From Pseudonocardia sp. ICBG1293 (GTDB taxonomy: Bacteria; Actinomycetota; Actinomycetes; Mycobacteriales; Pseudonocardiaceae): a stretch of DNA of 64,000 nucleotides. Below the pieces are notes generated by a model. The model saw only the letters and a list, made by a program, of their open reading frames with translations. It did not search any database and was not told where the DNA came from. Positions 34,173 to 41,961 of this stretch are shown here, piece after piece (positions within the stretch are counted from its first letter, which is position 1; the number at the start of each line of letters is the position of its first letter). Location: the NCBI RefSeq assembly GCF_020131355.1, contig NZ_JAHLEL010000038.1, forward strand, positions 1 through 64,000, given 5' to 3'. The position numbers and the translations under genes are program-made.

Positions 34173-35129
34173 ATGCTCGTCGACCCGATCACCGCGATGT
34201 GGAGCGACCGCCTGTTCCAGGCGACGCTCGTCGTGCTGCTGCTGGCGCTGGTCTTCGCGTCCCTGGAGTACGCGGCCCGGCGCGTCGCACGGGCCGCGGC
34301 CCGGCACCCGGAGCCCGCCGCGGTGGGGGCCGGGTCCACCGCGGTCGCGACGCCCGAGGAGCCCCCGGCGGACACCACCCGTCGCTCCCGCGCCGACCGC
34401 TACGGCCGGATCGGCATCTCGCTGATGGTGCTGGCGTTCCTGACCCATCTGGGGTCGATCGTGCTGCGCGGCTTCGCCGCCTACCGGTGGCCGCTGGGCA
34501 ACATGTACGAGTTCACCTCGGCGCTGTGCCTGATGGCCGTCGGGGCGTGGCTGGTGCTCGTGCGCCGGCACCCGGGTCTGCGTCCGGCCGGGGTGTTCGT
34601 GCTGACGCCGGTCGTGCTGCTCATGTTCGTCACCGGCACCGTGCTGTACCTCGACGCGGCGCCGGTCGTGCCCGCCCTGCAGTCGTACTGGATCATCATC
34701 CACGTCACGACGATCACGCTGGCCTCCGGCCTGCTGCTGGTGCCCGGTGTGGCGAGCCTGCTGTTCCTGGTCAAGCGGAACGGGAAGCCGGCGTCGTGGG
34801 CCGCGAAGCTGCCGTCGGCGGAGTCGCTCGACCGGCTGGCGTACCGGGTGACGGTGCTCGCGTTCCCGCTCTACACCTTCGGCATCATCACCGGCGCGGT
34901 GTGGGCCGAGGCGGCCTGGGGCCGGTTCTGGGGCTGGGACCCGAAGGAGACCGTGGCCTTCGTCGCGTGGGTGCTCTACGCCGCCTACCTGCACGCCAGG
35001 GCCACCGCGGGGTGGAAGAACTCCGGTGCCGCGGCCTGGATCAACACGGCCGGCTTCGCCACGATCGTGTTCAACCTGTTCTTCATCAACATGGTGGTGG
35101 CCGGACTGCACTCGTACGCGGGGGTGTGA
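34173..35129 (+). CDS. ccsB: Cytochrome c biogenesis protein CcsB (CcsA/ResC family)
   Basis: A 318-residue haem-handling protein with about eight hydrophobic helices. The haem-binding tryptophan motif is AAWGRFWGWDPKETVAF, flanked by conserved histidines (LTHLGSIVLRG, IIHVTTITLA). It exports or presents haem and, with ResB, attaches it to CxxCH motifs. Counterpart of Rv0529. ATG 34173 is preceded by CCGGAG. Last member of the cytochrome c maturation set. Confidence 0.94.
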   Translation: MLVDPITAMWSDRLFQATLVVLLLALVFASLEYAARRVARAAARHPEPAAVGAGSTAVATPEEPPADTTRRSRADRYGRIGISLMVLAFLTHLGSIVLRGFAAYRWPLGNMYEFTSALCLMAVGAWLVLVRRHPGLRPAGVFVLTPVVLLMFVTGTVLYLDAAPVVPALQSYWIIIHVTTITLASGLLLVPGVASLLFLVKRNGKPASWAAKLPSAESLDRLAYRVTVLAFPLYTFGIITGAVWAEAAWGRFWGWDPKETVAFVAWVLYAAYLHARATAGWKNSGAAAWINTAGFATIVFNLFFINMVVAGLHSYAGV

Positions 35130-35158
35130 GGCGCCTCGACCACCGGGTTCCACGCGGC

Positions 35159-35164
35159 TACCGT
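35159..35164 (+). promoter_or_regulatory. -10 element of the MinD-like gene
   Basis: TACCGT ends eight bases before GTG 35173. No Shine-Dalgarno was seen, so a near-leaderless message is likely. Confidence 0.4.
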
Positions 35165-35172
35165 CGTTTCCC

Positions 35173-37617
35173 GTGAGTGAGAACGGTTCCGGCGAGCAGC
35201 CCGACGGGTCGGTCGGCCGCTACGTGCGGGAGCGCTGGGCCACGACGGAGTCCCCCGGCCGGTCCTTCGGACGGCGCAGGCGGACCGGCGGTGACGACGC
35301 TGCGGAGCCGACCCCCGAGGCCGGTGCCACGCCGCCCCGGACCCCGTCGGCCGCCGAGCGCGCCGCATCGGCGCCCGCCCCGGGCCGCGCCGCCATCGGG
35401 ACGCAGACCCCGCCGGCGGGCTCGGCGTGGGGCAGCGAGCTGCCCGAGATCGACGACGACCTGGTCGACGAGATCGACCCGTCCACCCCGCCGCACGGGA
35501 TGGACCTGTCGTCCCTGCGGGAGACCCCGCACCCGTCCCCCGCCGGTCCCACCGTCGCCGAGGACGATCCCGCCCCGGTCGCCGCGGGCGACCCCCGGCA
35601 CCGGCGCGACGACCCCGGCCCGGACCCGGCGGTGCGGGACCACGGTCCCGCCGACACCGGCCTCTACCGCGCCGCGGGTGCCGATCCGGAGCCGTGGTGG
35701 GCGGTGCCCGCCACCGGGGTCCCCGACGACGACCCGGACGTGGATCTGATCTGGCGCCGTGCCGACCGGCCCGGGGCCCGCTCCGCGGGCGAGGACACCG
35801 CGGGGTACACCGCGGGCGAGGACACCGCGGGGTACACCGCGGCCGGGGACACCGCGACCGGGGACACCGCGACCGGGGACACCGCGACCGGGGACACCGC
35901 GGGCTGGGACACCACCGCCACCGGGTACGCGGCCACCGGGGACTCCGCCACCGGGGACGGCGCGGCGGGCAACAGCGCGGCCGGGAACAGCGCGGCCGGG
36001 AACACCGCGGCGGGGGACACCACCGCCACCGGGAGCGACGCGACCGCCGCCCCGACCACCCGGCGGCCCGGGACCGATCCCGGGGCCGATCCCGCCGTGT
36101 CGCGGACCGGACCGGTCGGCGCCGAGTGGCAGCAGGACACCCCGCGCAGCGGACCGACCGTCTCCGGGCCGGACCCGGCCGCGTCGCGGACCGGGTACCC
36201 CCCGGCCGGGACCGATGCCACGGTGCCGCGGGCGGCAGCCGTCGACCCCGCGGCGCGGGAGGGCAGCCCCGGTCCCGGCGCCGCAGGGACCACCGACCGG
36301 ACGGGCCACGACGTGCCCGGGCGCCCCGAGGGCGCCCCGCGCGGCGACGGCGGGTCGCGCACGGCAACCGGGTCGGGGGAGGACGGCCCGCCGCGCACCG
36401 GGGCCGGCCAGGAGGCCGGACCGGGGGTCTCCCCGACCACGTCCGCGCGGACCGGGACCGCCCGGACCGACCGGAGCCGGGACGACCGGAGCCGGGACCG
36501 GGGCGACCGGAGCCCACGCCAGGGAGACCGTCCCTGGCGTGCCGCCTGGGACGGCGAGTCCGCCGAGACCGGCCCCCAGCGCACGGTCACCCCGCCGCGC
36601 GGACGGCCCCAGACGGGGGCCAGGCGGCCGCGCTGGACGGCTCCGGAGGCGATCGAGGCCCGGGCCGCACAGCACCGCCGCACCGACGAGCCGCACGGAG
36701 GTCTGGACCTCGCGCCGTCGCGGACGGGACACGGCAGCGCGGGCCGCCCGCCGACGAGTGGCTGGCGCCGCTGGGTCTACGTCCTGACCGGCGGCCTGGT
36801 GAACCCGGGGGAGAGTCCCGCCGAGCTGCACCGGCGTGACCTCGTGTCCCGGGCGAACCGTCCGCTGATCAGCTCGCACAAGATCGCGATGCTGAGTCTC
36901 AAGGGCGGTGTCGGGAAGACGACGGTCACCGCGACCCTCGGGGCGACGTTCGCCTCGCACCGCGGCGACCGGGTCGTGGCGGTGGACGCCAACCCCGACC
37001 GCGGCACGCTCAGCCAGAAGATCCCGCTGGAGACGACCGCGACCGTCCGGCACCTGCTGCGCGACGCCGAGCGGGTCCGCCGCTACGGCGACGTCCGGGC
37101 CTACACCTCGCAGGGCGTCTCCCGCCTCGAGGTGCTCGCCAGCGAGCAGGACCCGGCCGTGTCGGAGGCGTTCAGCGAGGACGACTACCGGCGCGCGGTC
37201 GACCTGCTGGAGCACTTCTACAACCTGGTCCTGACCGACTGCGGCACCGGCCTGATGCACTCCGCGATGTACGGGGTGCTGGGGATGGCCGACCAGATCG
37301 TCGTCGTGTCCTCGGGCTCGATCGACGGTGCCCGCAGTGCCTCGGCGACCCTGGACTGGCTCGACGCGCACGGGTACGGGGCGCTGGTGCGCAACGCGGT
37401 CGTCGTGATCAACACCGTGTACCGGCGGGCCGGTGGCGGGGTGGACCTCGACCGGGTCGCCGAGCACTTCTCCGGACGGTGCCGTGCGGTGGTCAAGGTG
37501 CCGTTCGACCCGCACCTGGAGGAGGGCGCGGAGATCGACCTGGAGCGCCTCGAGGAGACGACCCGGACGGCGTTGCTGGAGCTGGCGGCAGCCGTCGCCG
37601 ACGGCTTCCCGGTCTGA
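35173..37617 (+). CDS. MinD/ParA-family ATPase with long repetitive N-terminal region
   Basis: An 814-residue protein at the position of Rv0530. The C-terminal 240 residues are a MinD/ParA-type ATPase: deviant Walker A MLSLKGGVGKTTVTATLGA (about 574-592), VVAVDANPDRGTLSQKI, and a Walker B-like LVLTDCGTGLMHSAMYG. The preceding 570 residues are low-complexity. They begin with an Arg-rich, acidic lead, then a degenerate pentapeptide array (about residues 206-295, units such as GDTAT, GEDTA, GNSAA), then Gly/Pro/Arg-rich sequence. The layout recalls ESX-linked EspI-type proteins (disordered tail plus ParA domain). The role in the cytochrome c cluster is unknown. The ATPase domain is conserved; the repeats appear lineage-specific. 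Confidence 0.85.
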   Translation: MSENGSGEQPDGSVGRYVRERWATTESPGRSFGRRRRTGGDDAAEPTPEAGATPPRTPSAAERAASAPAPGRAAIGTQTPPAGSAWGSELPEIDDDLVDEIDPSTPPHGMDLSSLRETPHPSPAGPTVAEDDPAPVAAGDPRHRRDDPGPDPAVRDHGPADTGLYRAAGADPEPWWAVPATGVPDDDPDVDLIWRRADRPGARSAGEDTAGYTAGEDTAGYTAAGDTATGDTATGDTATGDTAGWDTTATGYAATGDSATGDGAAGNSAAGNSAAGNTAAGDTTATGSDATAAPTTRRPGTDPGADPAVSRTGPVGAEWQQDTPRSGPTVSGPDPAASRTGYPPAGTDATVPRAAAVDPAAREGSPGPGAAGTTDRTGHDVPGRPEGAPRGDGGSRTATGSGEDGPPRTGAGQEAGPGVSPTTSARTGTARTDRSRDDRSRDRGDRSPRQGDRPWRAAWDGESAETGPQRTVTPPRGRPQTGARRPRWTAPEAIEARAAQHRRTDEPHGGLDLAPSRTGHGSAGRPPTSGWRRWVYVLTGGLVNPGESPAELHRRDLVSRANRPLISSHKIAMLSLKGGVGKTTVTATLGATFASHRGDRVVAVDANPDRGTLSQKIPLETTATVRHLLRDAERVRRYGDVRAYTSQGVSRLEVLASEQDPAVSEAFSEDDYRRAVDLLEHFYNLVLTDCGTGLMHSAMYGVLGMADQIVVVSSGSIDGARSASATLDWLDAHGYGALVRNAVVVINTVYRRAGGGVDLDRVAEHFSGRCRAVVKVPFDPHLEEGAEIDLERLEETTRTALLELAAAVADGFPV

Positions 37618-37676
37618 CCGCGGCCCGGACCGGGCCGCTACCCGGTCCACGGACGCCCGGACTGTGACCGGAGACA

Positions 37677-37716
37677 CCGAAGGGTGGTCCGCCGGTGCGG
37701 GCGGACCACCCTTCGG
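37677..37716. terminator. Terminator hairpin after the MinD-like gene
   Basis: Arms 37677-37693 and 37700-37716 form 17 perfect pairs around a six-base loop. It sits between a plus-strand and a minus-strand gene end and can serve both. Confidence 0.8.
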
Positions 37717-37754
37717 TCAAGGCTTCTTGGGGGAGGACGGCCGGTGCGATCCGT

Positions 37755-37991
37755 TCACGGACGCTCGGGCGGGTCCTCCTCCTGGTTGCGGACCTTCTCG
37801 TCGAGCTCGCGCAGGAAGTCCGGGTCGTCGTCCGGGCCGGTCGCCCGGGGTTTCTCGGCCCGCTGACCCGACGACCAGGGGAACTCGGCCCGGGGGATGC
37901 GGTCCGAGACCACCTGTTCGGACCGCAGGGTCCGCACGAGCAGGACCGCGACCACGGCCGCGCCGACGAGAAGGATCAGGAAGAACAACAT
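37755..37991 (-). CDS. Small membrane protein, unknown function
   Basis: A 78-residue protein. One N-terminal transmembrane helix (MLFFLILLVGAAVVAVLLV) is followed by a charged cytoplasmic tail ending DDDPDFLRELDEKVRNQEED. GGAGGTGG stands just before ATG 37991, a strong ribosome-binding site; the frame is open upstream through the bldC region but without homology. It lies downstream of bldC on the same strand. Actinobacteria often have such a gene, but no function is known to me. Confidence 0.7.
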   Translation of the reverse strand: MLFFLILLVGAAVVAVLLVRTLRSEQVVSDRIPRAEFPWSSGQRAEKPRATGPDDDPDFLRELDEKVRNQEEDPPERP

Positions 37992-38076
37992 CAGGCCACC
38001 TCCGCGATCCAGCCTAGCGAAGGTGGCCTGACGTGCGGGTGAAGTCGAGACCCTCACCCCATGTGTGCGGGTCGGG

Positions 38077-38289
38077 TCAGCGGAGCCCGGCGTTCGCCTC
38101 GCTGGTGAGGTCGGCGAGCAGGCCGCGGACCTCGGACTCGCGGAACCGGCGGTGGCCGCCCGGCGTGCGGATCGAGCCGATCCGGCCGGCCGAGGCCCAG
38201 CGGGTGACGGTCTTGGGGTCGACGCGGAAGAGCGTGGCCACCTCACCCGGGGTGAGGAGACGCTCGGGTGCCTGAGTCGGAGCTGCCAT
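38077..38289 (-). CDS. bldC: BldC developmental DNA-binding protein
   Basis: A 70-residue MerR-like winged HTH protein. The sequence LLTPGEVATLFRVDPKTVTR, followed by WASAGRIGSIRTPGGHRRFR and ESEVRGLLADL, is a near match to Streptomyces BldC as I remember it. BldC binds direct repeats cooperatively and delays development in Streptomyces. GGAGG stands six bases before ATG 38289. The frame extends upstream to 38310 without homology. Counterparts are widespread in actinobacteria, including non-sporulating ones, so a developmental role here is not assured. Confidence 0.92.
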   Translation of the reverse strand: MAAPTQAPERLLTPGEVATLFRVDPKTVTRWASAGRIGSIRTPGGHRRFRESEVRGLLADLTSEANAGLR

Positions 38290-38587
38290 GGGGATCCTCC
38301 CGAAGTGCACGTGGAGTCTGTGTCACGGTGCTCGCCGGAGGCATCCGGCCGGGTACCGCTCTCGGTTCCGGGCCATCGTGACACCTCAGACCCCGGGTAC
38401 TCGAACGGTGTTGTGTGAGTAAAGGGTTCTTAAAGGGCAAAGCCGGTGAACAAGTCGAACCGGACACCACGGGACGGCGGGGCAGGGACCGACGCGGACG
38501 CGGAGGGTCGCGCTCCGGACGTCCGGAGCGGTTCGGGAGGAACCGGGCAGCCGGGACCCGGCCGGTCCGGCCCGTACCCTGGAGGCC

Positions 38588-39034
38588 ATGACGTCTCCGA
38601 CCCCGCCGCAGGCCGCGGCGCGGGAGCGCGCCGGTGAGCCCGGGCTCGCCACCACGGTGGCGCTCTACACGCTCGCCCGGCTCGGCCTGCTCGCGGTGAC
38701 GACGGTCGTCCTCGCGGTGATCGGCGTGCCGTGGCTCGTCGCGCTGCTGGTGGCCCTGGTCGTCGCCCTGCCGCTGTCGATGGTGCTGTTCCGCGGGCTG
38801 CGGGGACGGCTCGACCGGGCGATCGCCGCGTCGACGGCGCGCCGCTCGTCGGAGCGGGCGTCGCTGCGCGCCCAGCTGCGCGGCGACGTCGGCCCGCCGC
38901 CGTCCCCGGACATGCCGTCCCCGGAGGTGCCGTCCGGTCCGCCGGCGGCCGCGTCCGCCGCGGGCGGAGCCGCCGGCGAGGCGCCCACCGGGGCCGACCC
39001 GGCCCGGCCGACCGACGAGGGCCCGACCCGCTGA
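38588..39034 (+). CDS. DUF4229-type two-helix membrane protein
   Basis: A 148-residue protein. A short disordered N-terminus leads to two adjacent transmembrane helices (TVALYTLARLGLLAVTTVVL and WLVALLVALVVALPLSMVLF). A basic segment follows (RGLRGRLDRAIAASTARRSS), then a Pro/Ala-rich tail. This is the DUF4229 pattern found near menA in actinobacteria. GGAGG and a TACCCT hexamer (38575-38580, seven bases before ATG 38588) both precede the start, so either initiation mode is possible. Function unknown. Confidence 0.8.
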   Translation: MTSPTPPQAAARERAGEPGLATTVALYTLARLGLLAVTTVVLAVIGVPWLVALLVALVVALPLSMVLFRGLRGRLDRAIAASTARRSSERASLRAQLRGDVGPPPSPDMPSPEVPSGPPAAASAAGGAAGEAPTGADPARPTDEGPTR

Positions 39035-39110
39035 CCGGTCACGGGCCCGTCCGGCCCGTCCACGGGCGAGGGCCCCCTCCGCCCGGTGCGTCCGGCCACG
39101 GCGGGGGTGC

Positions 39111-39983
39111 TCAGCCGACGGCGAGTCCGAGCGCCACGGCGACGGCCCAGGCCAGCAGGAGCAGGCCGGTGTCCTTCAGGACCGGGATGAGTGCCGGGCC
39201 CTCGGCCCCGCCCAGCACGATCCGCACCGGCCGCACCGCGGCGGGCAGCGCGAGCAGTGCCACCAGCACTCCCGGCCGGTCGAACGCGGCACCGACCGCG
39301 ACCACGAACGGCACCAGCACCAGCGCGAGGTACAGCATCCGGGTCCCGCGGTCCCCGAGCCGCACCGCGAGGGTCCGCTTCCCGACGATCCGGTCGCCCG
39401 GGATGTCCCGCAGGTTGTTCGCGACCAGCACCGCGCAGGTCAGCAGCCCGGCGCCGACCGCGGCCCCGACGGCCGCGGCGTCGAGGCGTCCCGCCTGGGT
39501 CAGCATGGTGCCCAGCACCGCGACCGGGCCGAAGAACACGAACACCGCCACCTCGCCGAGCCCGGCGTAGCCGTAGGGGCGCGCGCCGCCGGTGTAGTAC
39601 CAGGCGCCGACGATGCACAGGGCCCCGACGAGCAGCAGCCACCACTGGCCCGAGACCGCGGTGAGCACCAGCCCGGCGACGGCGGCGACCCCGAAGCAGG
39701 CGAACGCGGCGGCCCGCACCGTCGCGGGTTCGGCGGCGCGGGAGCCGACCAGACGCTGAGGACCGACGCGGTCGTCGTCGGTGCCGCGGATGCCGTCGGA
39801 GTAGTCGTTGGCGAAGTTCACCCCGATCACCAGTGCGACCGCCACCAGCAGGGCCAGCAGCGCGGAGCCGGGGGCGACGGCGCCCGCGCCGATGGCGGCG
39901 CCGGTTCCGACGAGGACGGGGGAGATCGCGGTGGGCAGGGTGCGCGGACGCGCACCCTCGACCCACTCTGCCGTGGTGGCCAC
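39111..39983 (-). CDS. menA: 1,4-dihydroxy-2-naphthoate polyprenyltransferase
   Basis: A 290-residue UbiA-superfamily membrane prenyltransferase that joins DHNA to a polyprenyl diphosphate, giving demethylmenaquinone. The first Asp-rich motif is [17 protein letters not shown]. The second is the [22 protein letters not shown] region. About eight to nine hydrophobic helices are visible. ATG 39983, [20 protein letters not shown], is the standard actinobacterial MenA start. Substrate comes from MenB; the product goes to MenG at 61.6 kb. Confidence 0.95.
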   Translation of the reverse strand: MATTAEWVEGARPRTLPTAISPVLVGTGAAIGAGAVAPGSALLALLVAVALVIGVNFANDYSDGIRGTDDDRVGPQRLVGSRAAEPATVRAAAFACFGVAAVAGLVLTAVSGQWWLLLVGALCIVGAWYYTGGARPYGYAGLGEVAVFVFFGPVAVLGTMLTQAGRLDAAAVGAAVGAGLLTCAVLVANNLRDIPGDRIVGKRTLAVRLGDRGTRMLYLALVLVPFVVAVGAAFDRPGVLVALLALPAAVRPVRIVLGGAEGPALIPVLKDTGLLLLAWAVAVALGLAVG

Positions 39984-40038
39984 CCCGGAAACCTATCCCG
40001 CCGCGGCGCCGACGGGTCGTCGCCGTCCCACGACGCAA

Positions 40039-40102
40039 CCACACCCCTGCGCCGGCCCTCACACCTGCTGCAACGGGTGCGAGGACCGGCGCAGGGGTGT
40101 GG
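40039..40102. terminator. Long hairpin between menA and the secreted-protein gene
   Basis: Arms 40039-40060 and 40081-40102 pair over 22 positions with one mismatch. An inner CACC/GGTG extends the stem, leaving a loop of about 10 bases. It lies just past the stop (40119) of the minus-strand secreted-protein gene and would end its transcript before menA. Confidence 0.75.
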
Positions 40103-40118
40103 CTGCCGGCCGGGACGG

Positions 40119-41735
40119 TCAGGAGGTGCCGGAGGGGGCCCGCTGGGCAGAGCCCGGCGTCACGCGGGCGGCCTGGTTGTCGCCGGTGGGGACGCCGTCG
40201 GCCGGGGGCCCGGCCGGTGCGGGGGCCGTGGTCGGCGGGGCCGCGGGGGACCCCGGTGCGCCGGGTGCGCCGGGTGCGGACGGAGTGTCCGGTGTCGCCG
40301 GTGCGTCCCCCGCCGGCGTGGCGGCCGGAATGTCGGCGGCGGGCGTCCCGGGTGCCGTGTCCCGGTCCCCGGCGCGCGGGGCGCCTGCGGCGGGGGTCCC
40401 ACCGGCCGCAGCCGCTGCCGGGGCGTCACCGGCGGCCGGTGCCGGAGCGGGCGTGGCCGCGTCGGCGGGCGACGGGCCGGAGGGCTCTGCGGGGGAGGGC
40501 TCGGCGGGGGCGGGTGCGGCGTCGCAGGCCGGGACGTCGCCCGGCAGTCCGGCGAACGCCGTCGAGGGGAGGTACTGCCCGTCGCCGATCCGCACGAACG
40601 CACCCGAGGTGCACTGCACCGGTACCTCGGTGGCGTCGACGGCGATCCCGACCGACTCCGCGCCGGCCTCGGGCGCGGCGAGGATCCGGATGTCCGGGGC
40701 GCCCTCGGTGCGGATCGCCGACAGTCGCTGCGACCCGGTCCACAGGTAGTCGACCTGGACCTGGGAGTTGTCCTTCAGGCCCAGGACGTCCCAGAAGATC
40801 CCGTCACCCAGGTCGATGCCCGCCGGGTTGGCGACCTTGCGGCTGAACTGGTCCTTGCCGCCGTTGTGCCCGTTGCGCGCGGCCGCGGCCTGCGGCACAC
40901 CCTGGGGAAGGTCCTTCCACATCTCCCGCTGGTTCGACGGGTTCCAGTAGTCGTCCTTGGTGTTCCACGGGCCGATGTCCCAGACCGGCGCGATCGCGCA
41001 GCGGCCGTTGGGGGCGCAGACCTTGACCGAGTAGTCGGTCTTCCCGTTGGCCGACAGCGCCCGGCGCGACGGCAGCGCGACGAAACGGTCCCGATCGACG
41101 ATCTTGTGACCGTTCGCGGTGGTCCCGCCGCCCAGGCCCTCGCGGGTCGCGAACACCGAGTAGCTGCGTGGGGCGGCCTCGGTGAGCGGCCCGGCCTCGG
41201 CGCCGGAGCCCGGCGTCGCGGTGAGGGTGAGCTCGCGGACGGTCGGATCGGCGTCGCCGGTGGCGGTGAGCACCAGGCGTCCCTGCACCTCGGTGACGGC
41301 CTCGGGCAGCGCGGTGCGGGAGTCCTCGGCCGGGATCCACTCGGTCCAGCCGCCGCCGGCCCGCTTCCCGCGGACGTCGACCGAGGCCGTCGAGCCGGGC
41401 GGGGTGTCCGCGACGAGCCGCGAGTCGACCTCCCGGGTCGGGGCGTCCAGGGTGCGCGGCGCGAGGGTCAGCAGCCCGGTCGGGACCACGTCGGCCGGGT
41501 CGGCGGAGGACTCGGTGTCCCCCTCGTCCGCCGGCGCCCCGAAGGCCGTCGACCGGTCGAACCGGGCCCCGTCGGCGGAGACGACGACACCGTTGCCGGT
41601 GCCCTCGCTCAGCTCCGGCTGCCACGTGGTGCCCGGCTCCCCGGCCATCGCCGGGACCGTGGCGGCGGCACAGAGCGCGCCGGTCGCGGCGAGCAGACCG
41701 ACGGCCCGCAGCCCGGCCCGCGTGATGCTGCGCAT
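40119..41735 (-). CDS. Secreted protein with RlpA/double-psi-barrel-like region and Pro/Ala-rich tail
   Basis: A 538-residue exported protein. The signal peptide (MRSITRAGLRAVGLLAATGA, continuing to PAMAGE) predicts cleavage after about residue 31. Residues about 35-200 are a beta-rich domain of unknown type with a WIPAEDSRTA motif. Residues about 235-330 contain VCAPNGRCAIAPVWDIGPWN and NPAGIDLGDGIFWDVLGL, which resemble the DxGPW and IDLS/LG elements of double-psi beta-barrel (RlpA/expansin-like) domains. A small SH3-like region and a Pro/Ala/Gly-rich tail of about 130 residues end the protein. Probably a cell-wall protein; the fold call is inference. Start ATG 41735 has GGGGG seven bases upstream. 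A GTCACA direct repeat lies just upstream. Confidence 0.75.
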   Translation of the reverse strand: MRSITRAGLRAVGLLAATGALCAAATVPAMAGEPGTTWQPELSEGTGNGVVVSADGARFDRSTAFGAPADEGDTESSADPADVVPTGLLTLAPRTLDAPTREVDSRLVADTPPGSTASVDVRGKRAGGGWTEWIPAEDSRTALPEAVTEVQGRLVLTATGDADPTVRELTLTATPGSGAEAGPLTEAAPRSYSVFATREGLGGGTTANGHKIVDRDRFVALPSRRALSANGKTDYSVKVCAPNGRCAIAPVWDIGPWNTKDDYWNPSNQREMWKDLPQGVPQAAAARNGHNGGKDQFSRKVANPAGIDLGDGIFWDVLGLKDNSQVQVDYLWTGSQRLSAIRTEGAPDIRILAAPEAGAESVGIAVDATEVPVQCTSGAFVRIGDGQYLPSTAFAGLPGDVPACDAAPAPAEPSPAEPSGPSPADAATPAPAPAAGDAPAAAAAGGTPAAGAPRAGDRDTAPGTPAADIPAATPAGDAPATPDTPSAPGAPGAPGSPAAPPTTAPAPAGPPADGVPTGDNQAARVTPGSAQRAPSGTS

Positions 41736-41752
41736 GGACAACCCCCGCTGAT

Positions 41753-41770
41753 CGCTGTGACTCGTGTGAC
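41753..41770 (-). promoter_or_regulatory. GTCACA direct repeat upstream of the secreted-protein gene
   Basis: On the minus strand this reads GTCACACGAGTCACAGCG: two GTCACA copies three bases apart, the second extended to GTCACAGCG, the 9-mer I recall for mycobacterial MtrA sites. It lies 18-35 bases before the start codon of a secreted cell-wall-type protein, the usual kind of MtrA target. Binding is inferred only. Confidence 0.4.
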
Positions 41771-41961
41771 GACGGGGAGCCCTGGGATGGGTGTGGGCTC
41801 TGTGTCGCCAGTGGTCGAAGCACACTCGATCTCGGGGGTGCGCGCAACGCACGCTGCGTGAACCAACTCCAAGGTGTGTACACGGATCGGGTGGCGACGA
41901 CCGTGACGCAACGGGACGATCCGACAGCTCACCGTGACCGATGACTCCGTGGAGTGAGCGT

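Noticed and set aside
32271-35153. A 960-codon minus-strand frame opposite resB and ccsB
   Set aside because: Same reason: composition-driven, no motifs, and the opposite strand encodes recognisable cytochrome c biogenesis proteins.
35790-36060. Regular repeats in the MinD-like gene as a non-coding satellite
   Set aside because: The repeat stays in frame, encodes a consistent pentapeptide pattern and lies between a supported start and a conserved ATPase domain.
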